This document shows positions 1 to 8,315 of a stretch of 64,000 bases of DNA, in pieces. This DNA comes from Alistipes sp. (GTDB lineage Bacteria; Bacteroidota; Bacteroidia; Bacteroidales; Rikenellaceae), in contig JAHHQO010000004.1 of the NCBI GenBank assembly GCA_020026335.1, positions 1 to 64,000 of the forward strand. The letters are read 5' to 3'. Position 1 is the stretch's first letter; each line of letters starts with the position of its first letter. The notes under the pieces are model-generated. The model had not been told where the DNA came from, did not search any database, and worked only from the letters and a program-made list of their open reading frames with translations. The position numbers and the translations under genes are program-made.

Positions 1-330
1 TGGCCGAGCATATAAAGGACAAATATCATCTACCTAAATAACCTTTCCCTCATTTAAAAAAACAAGCCGGGCCGGAGTTCCCATAACTACAGGCCTAAAA
101 AGGTTGTGTTCCGTACATGCAAGGCTTCGGGAAAAAATACCGCAAGCCCTCCGGGGCGAGGATGATTTTTTTCCACGAACCCGAAGGGCTTGGCCTTGCT
201 TGTGCGGGAAGAACACGAATTACCTTTGCCTGTGGTTATGAGGACTCGGCTACGGTATGCTCGTTTTTCCCGATATGTTTTTATTCCGTAAGATTGCAGC
301 CGTTTATATGGCCTTTTCAGAAAGAAATGT

Positions 331-338
331 TATCTTTG
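331..338 (+). promoter_or_regulatory. Bacteroides-type -7 box TATCTTTG
   Basis: TATCTTTG matches the Bacteroidetes -7 consensus TAnnTTTG exactly. No clear TTTG -33 element is visible at the usual distance. The box lies 28 bp before the ATG of the 30-codon ORF at 367. Confidence 0.4.
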
Positions 339-366
339 CAAGTGAGATAAAGAGTTATTTGAAAGC

Positions 367-459
367 ATGAGAAATATGGCGGTTCGGAACAGTTCGGCTT
401 TTTCTTATCCATTGCCCGTTCTCGTGCGAGTTTTATCTAATCTGTTGATAGTCAAATAA
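367..459 (+). CDS. possible 30-aa peptide
   Basis: A 30-codon ORF begins MRNMAVRNSSAFSYP and ends in TAA. It follows the TATCTTTG box at 331-338 closely. No domain, signal peptide or good Shine-Dalgarno site is visible. It could be a leader peptide or chance. The only support is the promoter-like box upstream. Confidence 0.22.
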   Translation: MRNMAVRNSSAFSYPLPVLVRVLSNLLIVK

Positions 460-690
460 AACCTACCTGATTACAACAAATGCAGAAAACGAACCAAAAC
501 GACGGAATTTTTCAAATGATTTTTCGATTGATAATCAGTAGTTTATATATTTTATATAATGGTGCTGCCTTTCCCTATGTCGTAATTGGGTGTTTATCAG
601 TTTTCGGGCGCGGTGATGGATATAAAAGATTGGGTGAGGGGTGCATTCCCTTGTGTAAGGAAGAGAATAAAAAATTCGGAAGACGGGAAT

Positions 691-727
691 AAAAAAGGGC
701 TGACTCGTTATGAGCCGGCCCCTTTGG
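691..727 (-). terminator. intrinsic terminator of the epimerase gene
   Basis: Read on the minus strand, a GC-rich hairpin with a short loop (about 698-725) is followed by a run of six T (complement of 691-696). It lies 17 bp past the stop of the gene ending at 744, as expected for its terminator. Confidence 0.6.
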
Positions 728-743
728 TTGCAGTAATCTTCTG

Positions 744-1628
744 TTACAGGATTTCGATGGTGTAGCCGCCTTCGAACACGCCTTTGGGTTGCAGGTGCTG
801 CATCCAGTCGCGGTCCTTGAATTCGCCGACAAATCCCATTCTGTCGCAACGACCGTACCAAGGCTCGATGCAGACAAAAGGCGAGTCGGCAGATGGTGCC
901 CACAGACCCACCAGAGGAGTGGAGAAGGTCATCTTCAGATAAGGCACTTTTTCCGAGTCGGTGAGGGTGATTTCTCTGATTTGTCCCTCCTCAAAGATAA
1001 GGGCATTTCTTGAGAAGGTGTCCGCCTGTATGGGCAGCAGTCTCTCGGCATTGAGGGGTGCCGGGTGGTGATGTTCGACATCGGCACAGCCCTTCCCGCC
1101 AATGAGTGTCATCTTCAAGTCACGGGTGTTGTCCAAGATGAAGTAGCCCTTTGTGCCCTCTTTCTCCGCACCGCGGTAGTAGAAGGCAGGGTGTGCGCCA
1201 ATCTGAAAATCCATCTCTCGGTCTGAAGGATTCTCCACGCGCCACATCACATGGATTTTCTTACCCTCAATCTTGTAGCCGATTTTGAGAACGAAGGCGT
1301 AGGGATATTTCTTCAGCGTCTCCTCATCGGAGGTCAGACGATACCACACCTCATCGTCTTTGTGCGATACCGGCGCGAAATCCATATCGCGGGCGAAACC
1401 GTGCTGCGAGAGGTGGTACTCCTTGCCATCGACACGGTAGGTGCCCTCATTGAGAGAGCCTACGATGGGGAAGAGTACGGGCGAGTGGCGTTTCCAAAAT
1501 GCAGGGTCTGCCTGCCAGAGATATTCGGTGTCATTGTGGCGTATGCTGCTCAGCTCGGCACCGTGGGCATTGACACGGAGGGTCAGCTCCTTATTTTTGA
1601 GTATCGTTTCGTTGAGATGGTTACACAT
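744..1628 (-). CDS. aldose 1-epimerase family protein (galactose mutarotase-like)
   Basis: A 294-aa protein of the aldose 1-epimerase / glucose-6-phosphate 1-epimerase superfamily. These are beta-sandwich enzymes that interconvert the alpha and beta anomers of sugars. Visible family features are the HSPVLFPIVG segment (about residue 48), HGFARD near residue 77, and GAHPAFYYRG near 147, where the histidine after GA is a typical active-site residue. The start is set at MCNHLNE (1628): an upstream in-frame extension of 69 codons has no family resemblance, and it would overlap the upstream region of the divergent FKBP gene. No signal peptide, so cytoplasmic. Substrate cannot be assigned. It stands alone, with its own terminator. 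Confidence 0.85.
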   Translation of the reverse strand: MCNHLNETILKNKELTLRVNAHGAELSSIRHNDTEYLWQADPAFWKRHSPVLFPIVGSLNEGTYRVDGKEYHLSQHGFARDMDFAPVSHKDDEVWYRLTSDEETLKKYPYAFVLKIGYKIEGKKIHVMWRVENPSDREMDFQIGAHPAFYYRGAEKEGTKGYFILDNTRDLKMTLIGGKGCADVEHHHPAPLNAERLLPIQADTFSRNALIFEEGQIREITLTDSEKVPYLKMTFSTPLVGLWAPSADSPFVCIEPWYGRCDRMGFVGEFKDRDWMQHLQPKGVFEGGYTIEIL

Positions 1629-1860
1629 GATGTTATAATTTATAGGGTTATTGTTCTGTCGTGTAAAGATACGAAAATAAATCTGTTTTCGTGGCGTGAG
1701 ATGGCGAAAACCGTGGCAGGGTAGTGTGGCGAAAATAGCCTTGTCGGGGAAATATTGCCCCGTCACAGACAGACAACAGCACATCTCAGAGATGATTTTC
1801 TTCGAATAATGAGCGGTTATATCGTGTGAAAGCACTACCTTTACACCAAATCAAAGAACT

Positions 1861-2259
1861 ATGGCAAAGACAGATTACATACAGGCCAACAAAGAGTGGC
1901 TTGCGGCGAAAGCCAAGGAGGAGGGTGTTCTGCCCTTGAGCAACGGAATCTATTACAAGGTGTTGGCTACGGGCAAAAATGACGGTCGCCACCCCTCACC
2001 GCGCAGTGTCATCACGGCGCACTACACGGGTTGGACCATCGATGGCAAGCAGTTTGACAGCAGCCGTGGCGGTACACCCATTGCTTTCCGTCTCAATGAA
2101 CTTATCGAGGGCTGGATTATCGCCATGCAACAGATGTGCGTGGGCGACAAGTGGGAGATTTACCTGCCTGCCGAGATGGGTTACGGTCGTTTTTCGCAGC
2201 CCGGTATTCCCGGCGGTTCAACGCTGATTTTCGAAATCGAGTTACTGGCCATCATGTAG
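1861..2259 (+). CDS. FKBP-type peptidyl-prolyl cis-trans isomerase
   Basis: A 132-aa single FKBP domain, which catalyses cis-trans isomerisation of prolyl bonds and helps protein folding. The core reads VITAHYTGWTIDGKQFDSS at residues 51-69, then a helix LNELIEGWIIAMQQM, then GDKWEIYLPAEMGYG and the final PGGSTLIFEIELL strand. These are the hallmark segments of the fold, including the conserved YTG, FDSS and GYG. No signal peptide or dimerisation domain is seen, so it is probably a short cytoplasmic form. It is transcribed away from the epimerase gene; the 232-bp gap should hold both promoters. Confidence 0.93.
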   Translation: MAKTDYIQANKEWLAAKAKEEGVLPLSNGIYYKVLATGKNDGRHPSPRSVITAHYTGWTIDGKQFDSSRGGTPIAFRLNELIEGWIIAMQQMCVGDKWEIYLPAEMGYGRFSQPGIPGGSTLIFEIELLAIM

Positions 2260-2278
2260 GGAAATACCCTCTGAAAAC

Positions 2279-2317
2279 AAAAAGAGTTGAATGATTTGTC
2301 ATTCAACTCTTTTTTTA
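2279..2317. terminator. bidirectional intrinsic terminator
   Basis: A perfect 14-bp hairpin (2281-2294 with 2299-2312, 4-nt loop TTTG) has A-rich sequence on its left and a run of T on its right. It sits between two convergent genes, the FKBP gene and the IdeS-like lipoprotein gene, and can serve both. Confidence 0.88.
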
Positions 2318-2331
2318 TTTCGCACTGCGAT

Positions 2332-4410
2332 TTAGAAGTTGTAGGCCTTCAATCGCGTGAGACGGATAATCTGGGTGGGCTGGTAGGTCTTACCCGGATA
2401 GTCGCTCAGGTGAATATCGCCGCTCTTCATCTCCACCTTGTAGGATGCCAAACGGGCGTTGCCGCCGTCATCGGAATTGGTGACATAGATACGGGTAATC
2501 AGTCCGTTCTCCACATCGTAACCCCAGGCGGTCAACTCGTGGCTGTCAACGGAAAGCCCCGTAACGCCCTCATCGATGAATGTCATAAAGAGGTCGGAGA
2601 AAATCTTGTGCATGTTGCCTTTGCCCTCGCGTGAAGGAACAATCCAACCCGAGTATGCGCTAATCTCGCGGATATAGTCGCTCGCGAACAGTTCCTGCTC
2701 CTTTTCGGGGGACAATACGCCCTTGAAGTAGCCGCCCTCGTGCACCACACCGCCCTTGTTGGGGAATGTGTTTTGCGATGCGTGCTGCATACCGCCGCCC
2801 TCCATGAACCATCTTACGGCAGGCTCGGTGCTGTGCATATAGTTCGTCCAGCAATCAAAGTAGGTGTCGAAAATAGCCAGACGATAGCGACTGCCGGGCC
2901 CATAGGGGACGCTCTCGGGCAGCTCGTGTCCCTGCTTGATGAAGTCGTCCAACCACCACTGCAAGAGGTTTGATGAAGCGGCTGCCCAACAGAGCAATCC
3001 GTCGTCGGGCGAGGTGCCGTTACCGGTTTTATTGACATCGTACCAACCCGATTGCAGAGATACATTCTTGGCAAACTTTGTACCATTGACCAAATGTCCG
3101 TCGGGACCTGTCTCGGTCTTGGGCTGTGCCGTGATGCGAATGGACTTGCTCTGCTCGTTCTCCTTGACGGCATAGAACTCATAGCTGCCCTTCTTGTCGG
3201 TCTTGAAGGTGTGACCCGGCAACTTCTTGGTGATGATGTCGTTCACACGGTGGTAGATGGTGCACTGGGAAGTGACATTGACTCCGCCCTGCATTACAAC
3301 AAACTCCACCTCATCGACATCGTCGGCGATGATGGTCGTCTTGTCCGATACGGTGGAGAGGGTAATGGGACCCGACACTTCGGGGGTGTATTCGATGTAG
3401 ACCTTGGAAAGAATCTCCGTGGTGCGACCCTGCTCGGTAGAGAGGTCGGCATCGAAAATCTTGATGTCGCTAAACTTCTCTCCCGCCTTGTTGAGCACCT
3501 TGCCCGATGCCGTTACGCTCATTTTCTGCGATTCGGAGGTGGTGGGCATACCCCACAGGTAGAGGTAATCTGCTGTGGTGGGCTGCTCTCCCTTTTTCAG
3601 AAGTACGGGAGTGGCGAAGGTGATGTCGGTGAGATTTGACTCCTTCGAGAGAGGGTTCCATGTCAGAGCGGCATCGTTGCCCATGGCCTTCAAAGCCTTG
3701 GCGTCCGACACATCGAAATAACCATCGAAAGAGAGTGATGCACTCTCGATTTTCAAACGCTCGATTTCCACATCGGCTTCTGCATCGCACGAGGAGATGT
3801 GGTGCGAAAGGGTGTGTGCCGGAGCATTCATCTCCAACGACAGCGCGGTGCGACCGTTGGACGAGGATACGAACTGCCCCTCCTCATCGGTGGGAAGAGC
3901 TACCCAGTCCGACACATAGGGCTGTGAGAGAGACAATGTAGTCTGCTGCTCCGAGGGGGTAAGGTCGGTGGGGGCGTTGAATCGGATTTGACGGTTGTCT
4001 GCGTCCCACTCTCCGCCGATAATCAGCTTCAGCTGCCACTTTCTTTGGGCATCGACCTTCGCTCCGTTCATTGCCACGACTACCTCGGTGACCTCGACCT
4101 GCTCTCCCTTTTCGGAGCGGGTCATCTTGACGGGCAGATAGATGATTCCCTCATTCTCGGTGTTGCGAATCAGTGCCACGGCTGATACCTCCTCTGCGAA
4201 GGTGTACTTCAACTTCTCGTCCGCCTGCTTGATGCTCGCGGTGAGGTCGAGCGTCAGATGCAACTCCTCGGGCTCTACGGGTGTGGGTTTCTGTCCCTGG
4301 TCGGAATCCGGATTTTTGTCGGGTACTTCGATATTGTCATGATTGTCGCATGAGGTCAGTGCGGCCAATGCCATGCAGGCACATAATAGGCTTTTTTTGT
4401 AGTAATTCAT
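2332..4410 (-). CDS. surface lipoprotein with IdeS-like (peptidase C66) cysteine protease domain
   Basis: A 692-aa protein. The N-terminus is a lipoprotein signal ending LTSC, with Cys21 as the lipidated residue. Residues 25-430 are beta-rich and of unknown family, perhaps adhesive or spacer modules. Residues 440-692 resemble the IgG-degrading protease IdeS/Mac-1 of Streptococcus: GWYDVNKTG, then DDGLLCWAAASSNLLQWW (Cys474 at the catalytic position), SHELTAWGYD (His624) and IYVTNSDDG (Asn645, Asp647). In IdeS the matching residues are Cys94, His262, Asp284 and Asp286, so Asp284 is replaced here by Asn. The likely role is cleavage of a host protein at the cell surface. Immunoglobulin as the substrate is inference only. 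It is divergent from the GH13-like gene. Confidence 0.7.
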   Translation of the reverse strand: MNYYKKSLLCACMALAALTSCDNHDNIEVPDKNPDSDQGQKPTPVEPEELHLTLDLTASIKQADEKLKYTFAEEVSAVALIRNTENEGIIYLPVKMTRSEKGEQVEVTEVVVAMNGAKVDAQRKWQLKLIIGGEWDADNRQIRFNAPTDLTPSEQQTTLSLSQPYVSDWVALPTDEEGQFVSSSNGRTALSLEMNAPAHTLSHHISSCDAEADVEIERLKIESASLSFDGYFDVSDAKALKAMGNDAALTWNPLSKESNLTDITFATPVLLKKGEQPTTADYLYLWGMPTTSESQKMSVTASGKVLNKAGEKFSDIKIFDADLSTEQGRTTEILSKVYIEYTPEVSGPITLSTVSDKTTIIADDVDEVEFVVMQGGVNVTSQCTIYHRVNDIITKKLPGHTFKTDKKGSYEFYAVKENEQSKSIRITAQPKTETGPDGHLVNGTKFAKNVSLQSGWYDVNKTGNGTSPDDGLLCWAAASSNLLQWWLDDFIKQGHELPESVPYGPGSRYRLAIFDTYFDCWTNYMHSTEPAVRWFMEGGGMQHASQNTFPNKGGVVHEGGYFKGVLSPEKEQELFASDYIREISAYSGWIVPSREGKGNMHKIFSDLFMTFIDEGVTGLSVDSHELTAWGYDVENGLITRIYVTNSDDGGNARLASYKVEMKSGDIHLSDYPGKTYQPTQIIRLTRLKAYNF

Positions 4411-4690
4411 AAAGTCTGTAATTCGTAATCAATAAGAAGGATACATCTCCTTCGGGCTGCAAAAGTACTTATTTTTTCCGTATCGCAAACATTTGTGAGA
4501 AAAACTTGTCAGGGTTTTATATTTACTTAAAATTTTGGGTAATTCGCTGCTCGCATAAACCGATGATTTATTGATAGTTCTGCTGTCCATACGACTGAAA
4601 AATTTCATCTGTTTTTCTGAAATTTTTGGGTCTGATTTTGAAAATATTTGACGGATAAAACGTAAATTTGGAAAGCAATACCCTTTAGTC
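4411..4690. other. divergent intergenic region
   Basis: This AT-rich 280-bp spacer between the divergent lipoprotein genes at 4410 and 4691 should hold both promoters. No exact TAnnTTTG box could be assigned with confidence, and no RNA gene or repeat was recognised. Confidence 0.5.
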
Positions 4691-6055
4691 ATGAATTTGT
4701 ACTCCGTCATCAAGAAAATACTTCTGTCCGTGTCGCTCCTTTTTATGGTGTCCTGCGACTGGCTGTTTGGAGAGGAACTCCCGCCCATGGTCCACCCCGA
4801 ATGGTGTTATCGTGCCGTGGTATATGAGATGAACCTCCGCCGTCAGAGTGCTGAAGGAACTTTTGTGGCAGCCGAGGAGCAGTTGGAACGGCTGTCGGAT
4901 TTGGGTGTGGATATTCTGTGTCTCATGCCCATCTATCCCATCGGGAAGAAGAATTGTCGGGGAACGTATGGTTCGCCCTATGCGGTGCGAGACTATCGGT
5001 CGGTAAATCCCGATATGGGTACTATGGACGACTTCGGCCACTTTCTGAAGGTGGCGCACGAGGAGGATTTCCATGTGCTGATTGATTGGGTGGCGGCATG
5101 TACCTCTGCCGATGCCGTTTGGACAAAGGAGCAATCGAGAGAGTGGTACTGCTCGGACGATAAAAAGTACGTGGACGAACACCGCGACCGTGTGAGGCTT
5201 GATTATCGCAATCCCGAAATGAGGGTGGCGATGATTGATGCCATGAAATTTTGGGTGGAGAAAGGTGTGGACGGCTTCCGTTGTTGTGATGTGGAGCGTG
5301 TACCTCTCGAATTTTGGAAAGACGCGCTGGCGGAACTGCGCAAGGTGAACCCCGATTTGTACTTCATTGCCGACAGTGAGGGGAACGAACTTTACGAGAG
5401 CGGATTTAATGCCACCTATGCGCTGTCTCTGTCGAAAGTGATGGAGGAGGTGGCGCAGGGCAAGAAGAGGGGTAGCGATGTCAGCGACTTCGTTGTCCGC
5501 ATGCTGAAAGAGTCGCCCCCGACAGCCATTCATCTGACCTTCACCTCGCACCACGGCACGCTCGAAAAGTATGGCAACGACCACGAGCGTTGGGGTAAAC
5601 GTGCCACCCTCATGACGGCACTCACCTACATGCTTCCCCGTTGTCAGCCGATGATTTACACGGGGCAGGAGGTCGGCTATGAGGGGCGTGTACGTCTGTG
5701 TGAGAAAGATGCCGTCTCGGATTGGTCACCGCAGTTGGAAACCAACTTCTACCGCAGAATGAACTACATCAAACACGAGATGGAGGCCCTGTGCTGTGGC
5801 GAGCGTGGCGGAGAGTATTATAGCGAGTGGGGTGCACGCTCCGAGGTCATGACCTATCGGCTTCACACACTGTTTAGCCGAGTGTTCTGCTCGTTCAACT
5901 TCTCCGACAGCGTCAGCTATCAGATAGCCTCGCGACCGCTCGATATGTGGTGGAATGAGGGAGCCTCGGGTGACCGAGTATCGATTGAGCGTGGTGATGA
6001 GATGCCCATAGAACCGTGGACTCCTCTCATCTATTACACGGGATATGCACCATGA
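4691..6055 (+). CDS. GH13 alpha-amylase family lipoprotein, probably catalytically inactive
   Basis: A 454-aa lipoprotein (lipobox MVSC, Cys22) with a GH13 alpha-amylase TIM barrel, the usual length for Bacteroidetes family members. Framework segments are clear: YEMNLRR, GTYGSPYAVRDY, LDYRNPEMR, VDGFRC, TGQEVGYEGR. The four catalytic regions are altered. Region I reads DWVAACT, where DWVANHT is usual. Region II reads GFRCCDVE, with one extra residue, so Cys199 stands at the nucleophile position and Asp is shifted by one. Region III reads ADSE, with Asp228 where the acid/base Glu is expected. Region IV reads TSHHGT, where TSNHDE is usual, so the second Asp is lost. It therefore looks like a glycan-binding pseudoenzyme or a strongly changed enzyme. 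It overlaps the degraded 3' end of the convergent fimbrillin pseudogene by 22 bp. Confidence 0.82.
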   Translation: MNLYSVIKKILLSVSLLFMVSCDWLFGEELPPMVHPEWCYRAVVYEMNLRRQSAEGTFVAAEEQLERLSDLGVDILCLMPIYPIGKKNCRGTYGSPYAVRDYRSVNPDMGTMDDFGHFLKVAHEEDFHVLIDWVAACTSADAVWTKEQSREWYCSDDKKYVDEHRDRVRLDYRNPEMRVAMIDAMKFWVEKGVDGFRCCDVERVPLEFWKDALAELRKVNPDLYFIADSEGNELYESGFNATYALSLSKVMEEVAQGKKRGSDVSDFVVRMLKESPPTAIHLTFTSHHGTLEKYGNDHERWGKRATLMTALTYMLPRCQPMIYTGQEVGYEGRVRLCEKDAVSDWSPQLETNFYRRMNYIKHEMEALCCGERGGEYYSEWGARSEVMTYRLHTLFSRVFCSFNFSDSVSYQIASRPLDMWWNEGASGDRVSIERGDEMPIEPWTPLIYYTGYAP

Positions 6056-6874
6056 CACGGTAACGAAAAAGAAAGGCGGATGAAAACCAGGGGCAGCACG
6101 ATTTTGAAATCGTTGGAATAGCCTGCCAGCAAATTCACAGTGACAGTGGCATTGTGGTGGTACTCGCCCATGAGCTTTCCGTTCTTGTAGAGTTTGGCCG
6201 TGAACGATGCATTGTAACTGCCACCCGAAGGAATGAGGAAACGCTCGTAGTAGGATTCCCATTCAGCCCCGGCGGGAATGTAGGTGTTGTTGGTGCTCGA
6301 TTGCACGGCTTCGGTGATGGCTCCGTAATCCAACACAATGGTGAGGTCTCTGCACGCCCATTTGCCTATGTCGAAGACGCCCGTTCTGCAAGCGTTGCTG
6401 ATTTTGAGGTCCTTAACCTCGATGTTGTAGATCGGCAGGTGTTGTTGTCTCGGCAGTGGCGAACAGCAGGTCGCTATCACCCGTGTTGGTGATAGTCAGT
6501 GACTTGATTTCACCACCGTTGTGCTGAATGACATGGTTTTCACACTCAACGGGGCTGACTGCCGCAAATACATACTTGTGTCCTGTCTCCCAATACTGAG
6601 GGGGATTGTAGGTGCCTTTGCCGTTTGCAATCTTCACCTCCTGATTGTTGAATGCCACATTGTCGGGCGAGTCCATGTAGTCATAGACGGTCATGATGTC
6701 GAGATTTTTCAAATCGGTCGAGGGGTCTACGATGCTTCGGGTGGACTTGTCGATAAAGAGGTTTTCGAAAGATATGACCTCCTTCGAAGGAAGGGCGGAT
6801 TCCGAGGTGGAGTCCTCGTTGCAACTCACTGCCAACGAGGATAATGCAATACTTAATAAGATTAGTTTTTGCAT
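6034..6874 (-). pseudogene. fimbrillin-like (Mfa/FimA-type) lipoprotein, frameshifted and deleted
   Basis: The 5' part, from the ATG at 6874 (MQKLILLSI) with lipobox AVSC, reads like a Bacteroidales fimbrillin-like protein: TRSIVDPSTDLKN, ETGHKYVFAAVSP, SDLLFATAETTTPAD. This frame stops at 6413. The family continues in another frame from about 6440 (IYNIEVKDLKISNACRTG ... LLAGYSNDFKIVL). The segment expected between them, including the conserved FNHLLSKVKFTF-like strand, is absent. An internal deletion with loss of frame is therefore likely. The C-terminus is also degraded and runs into the tail of the convergent GH13-like gene. Not expected to give a functional pilin or tip protein. Confidence 0.7.
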
Positions 6875-6997
6875 AATGCAATGTGGAAAATTCATATACG
6901 TGTATTAAAATAAGCAACTAACAAGAAAGAGAAAATAAAACACTATATAACAATAGATTATGCTGATGTCTTGAATTTTCAGTTGATTTCATTATTT

Positions 6998-7022
6998 GCA
7001 TCTAATAACTGTTATTAGGTGC
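6998..7022. promoter_or_regulatory. inverted repeat upstream of the integrase
   Basis: GCATCTAATAA, a 3-nt spacer and TTATTAGGTGC form an 11-bp palindrome with one mismatch, 77 bp before the integrase ATG. Just downstream, TTGTTAC occurs twice with a short gap (from 7027), and a weak promoter-like TACCTTTA lies at 7065-7072. Operator, recombinase-binding arm sites or the left attachment region are all possible; the exact ICE boundary was not identified. Confidence 0.4.
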
Positions 7023-7099
7023 ATTTTTGTTACTTATTTGTTACCGAATATGGATTATTTTTTGTACCTTTATATACGAAACCAAGTAACATTTGAAAT

Positions 7100-8242
7100 A
7101 TGCCAAGAAAGAAAACTAGCAAGGCGAAAGAGCCTGTCCGCATTCGCTACAAAGATCTGGCGAATGGGAACAAGTCGATTTACCTCGACATCTATCAAAA
7201 AGGCAAACGTGTCTATGAGTTTTTGAAATTGTACCTTGTCCCGGAAACATCAACGGAAACGAAGATACAAAACGAAAACACGCTGATTGCCGCCAATGCC
7301 ATTAAGTCGCAACGTATTCTTGAACTTACCAATGATGTGGCAGGAATCAGGAACAACAGTCACAAGGCTAAAATGCTATTGATTGATTATCTGATTGTGT
7401 ACCGGGATTTACAGTATGCCAAGGGGCACCATTCAGTGAAGCAATGGGTGGCTGCCACTATTCACGTCATCAAACTATGGAAACCCAATGCCACCTTACG
7501 GGATGTGGATAAACAATGGTGTGAGGAATTTATCGCATGGCTGTTGAATGACTATGTGACTTTTAAGGGTACTAAACCGAACCAATCAACGGTCGTCAAC
7601 TATCTAAAGTGCCTTCGGAGCGCATTCAATCAAGCAGTCGATAACGATATTGTTGCCATCAATCCAATTTATCGTGTAAAGTCTGATGTATTCAAACTCC
7701 CGGAATCCAAACGTGAGTTCCTTACGGTAGAAGAAGTCAAAAAGTTGATTGACACTCCCATCAAGAAGAACTACGAACAATTAAAGTCCGCATTCCTATT
7801 CTCCTGTTTTTGTGGATTACGTGTGAGTGATGTATGCAAACTCACTTGGCGGGATGTCATACAAGAAAACGATCAATATCGAGTTGAGATTATGATGACC
7901 AAAACAAAGCAACCCCTCTATCTTCCACTTAACAAGCAGGCCATGCGTTGGTTACCCAAGCGAGGCGATGCTTTGATTGATGACAAGATATTTCCCCGAG
8001 TATCACTGGTACACCGGGAACAGATAACCAAATGGGCAAAGGATGCAGGCATCACCAAGCATGTGACCTACCACGTGAGCAGACACACATTTGCTACATT
8101 GGAGCTGACCATGGGAGCAGACCTTTATACCACAAGCAAACTTTTGGGACATAAGAATGTAAACACTACAACTATTTATGCCAAGATAGTGAACCGCAAA
8201 AAAGAAGAAGCTGTCTCTCTTTTGGACAGTGCATTTGAATAA
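7100..8242 (+). CDS. tyrosine recombinase / ICE integrase
   Basis: A 380-aa tyrosine integrase that probably integrates and excises this conjugative element. The N-terminal 100 residues form an arm-binding region (IRYKDLANGNKSIYLDIYQ). Residues about 105-205 are a SAM-like core-binding domain. The C-terminal catalytic domain shows the first Arg in CGLRVSDVCKLTW (about 238-250), HxxR in YHVSRHTFATLEL (about 325) and the nucleophile Tyr in NTTTIYAKI (about 358). All catalytic residues seen are intact. It lies at the left end of the ICE genes, as is usual for Bacteroides CTn elements. The start at 7100 gives a basic N-terminus (MPRKKTSKAKE). Confidence 0.92.
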   Translation: MPRKKTSKAKEPVRIRYKDLANGNKSIYLDIYQKGKRVYEFLKLYLVPETSTETKIQNENTLIAANAIKSQRILELTNDVAGIRNNSHKAKMLLIDYLIVYRDLQYAKGHHSVKQWVAATIHVIKLWKPNATLRDVDKQWCEEFIAWLLNDYVTFKGTKPNQSTVVNYLKCLRSAFNQAVDNDIVAINPIYRVKSDVFKLPESKREFLTVEEVKKLIDTPIKKNYEQLKSAFLFSCFCGLRVSDVCKLTWRDVIQENDQYRVEIMMTKTKQPLYLPLNKQAMRWLPKRGDALIDDKIFPRVSLVHREQITKWAKDAGITKHVTYHVSRHTFATLELTMGADLYTTSKLLGHKNVNTTTIYAKIVNRKKEEAVSLLDSAFE

Positions 8243-8315
8243 TCAATAAAAATTTCAAGCATGAAGAAAATTTACATGCCTCTCTCTTTTTGAGAGAAAT
8301 TGCCTTGAATGCCGG

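Larger units (their letters stand above)
1..690. other. no convincing gene
   Basis: This stretch has no reading frame with recognisable protein character. The frames that are open are short and overlap on both strands. The only signals seen are a TAnnTTTG promoter-like box at 331-338 and a 30-codon ORF just behind it, listed separately. It may be intergenic chromosome or the remnant of a gene lying further left. Confidence 0.5.

Noticed and set aside
117..350. 77-codon plus-strand ORF at the left edge
   Set aside because: No protein-like character, overlaps an ORF on the other strand, and the promoter-like box at 331 lies inside it.
480..692. 70-codon plus-strand ORF
   Set aside because: No family resemblance, and its end runs into the terminator of the opposite epimerase gene.
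3052..3639. 195-codon ORF opposite the IdeS-like gene
   Set aside because: Shadow of the long real gene; composition lacks a fold-like pattern.
4685..5584. 299-codon ORF opposite the GH13-like gene
   Set aside because: The plus-strand frame has clear GH13 framework motifs and a lipoprotein signal; the minus frame is His/Arg-rich shadow sequence.
8281..8297. 6-bp hairpin after the integrase as a terminator
   Set aside because: The stem is short and AT-containing with no T tract after it; noted only as a possible leader element.
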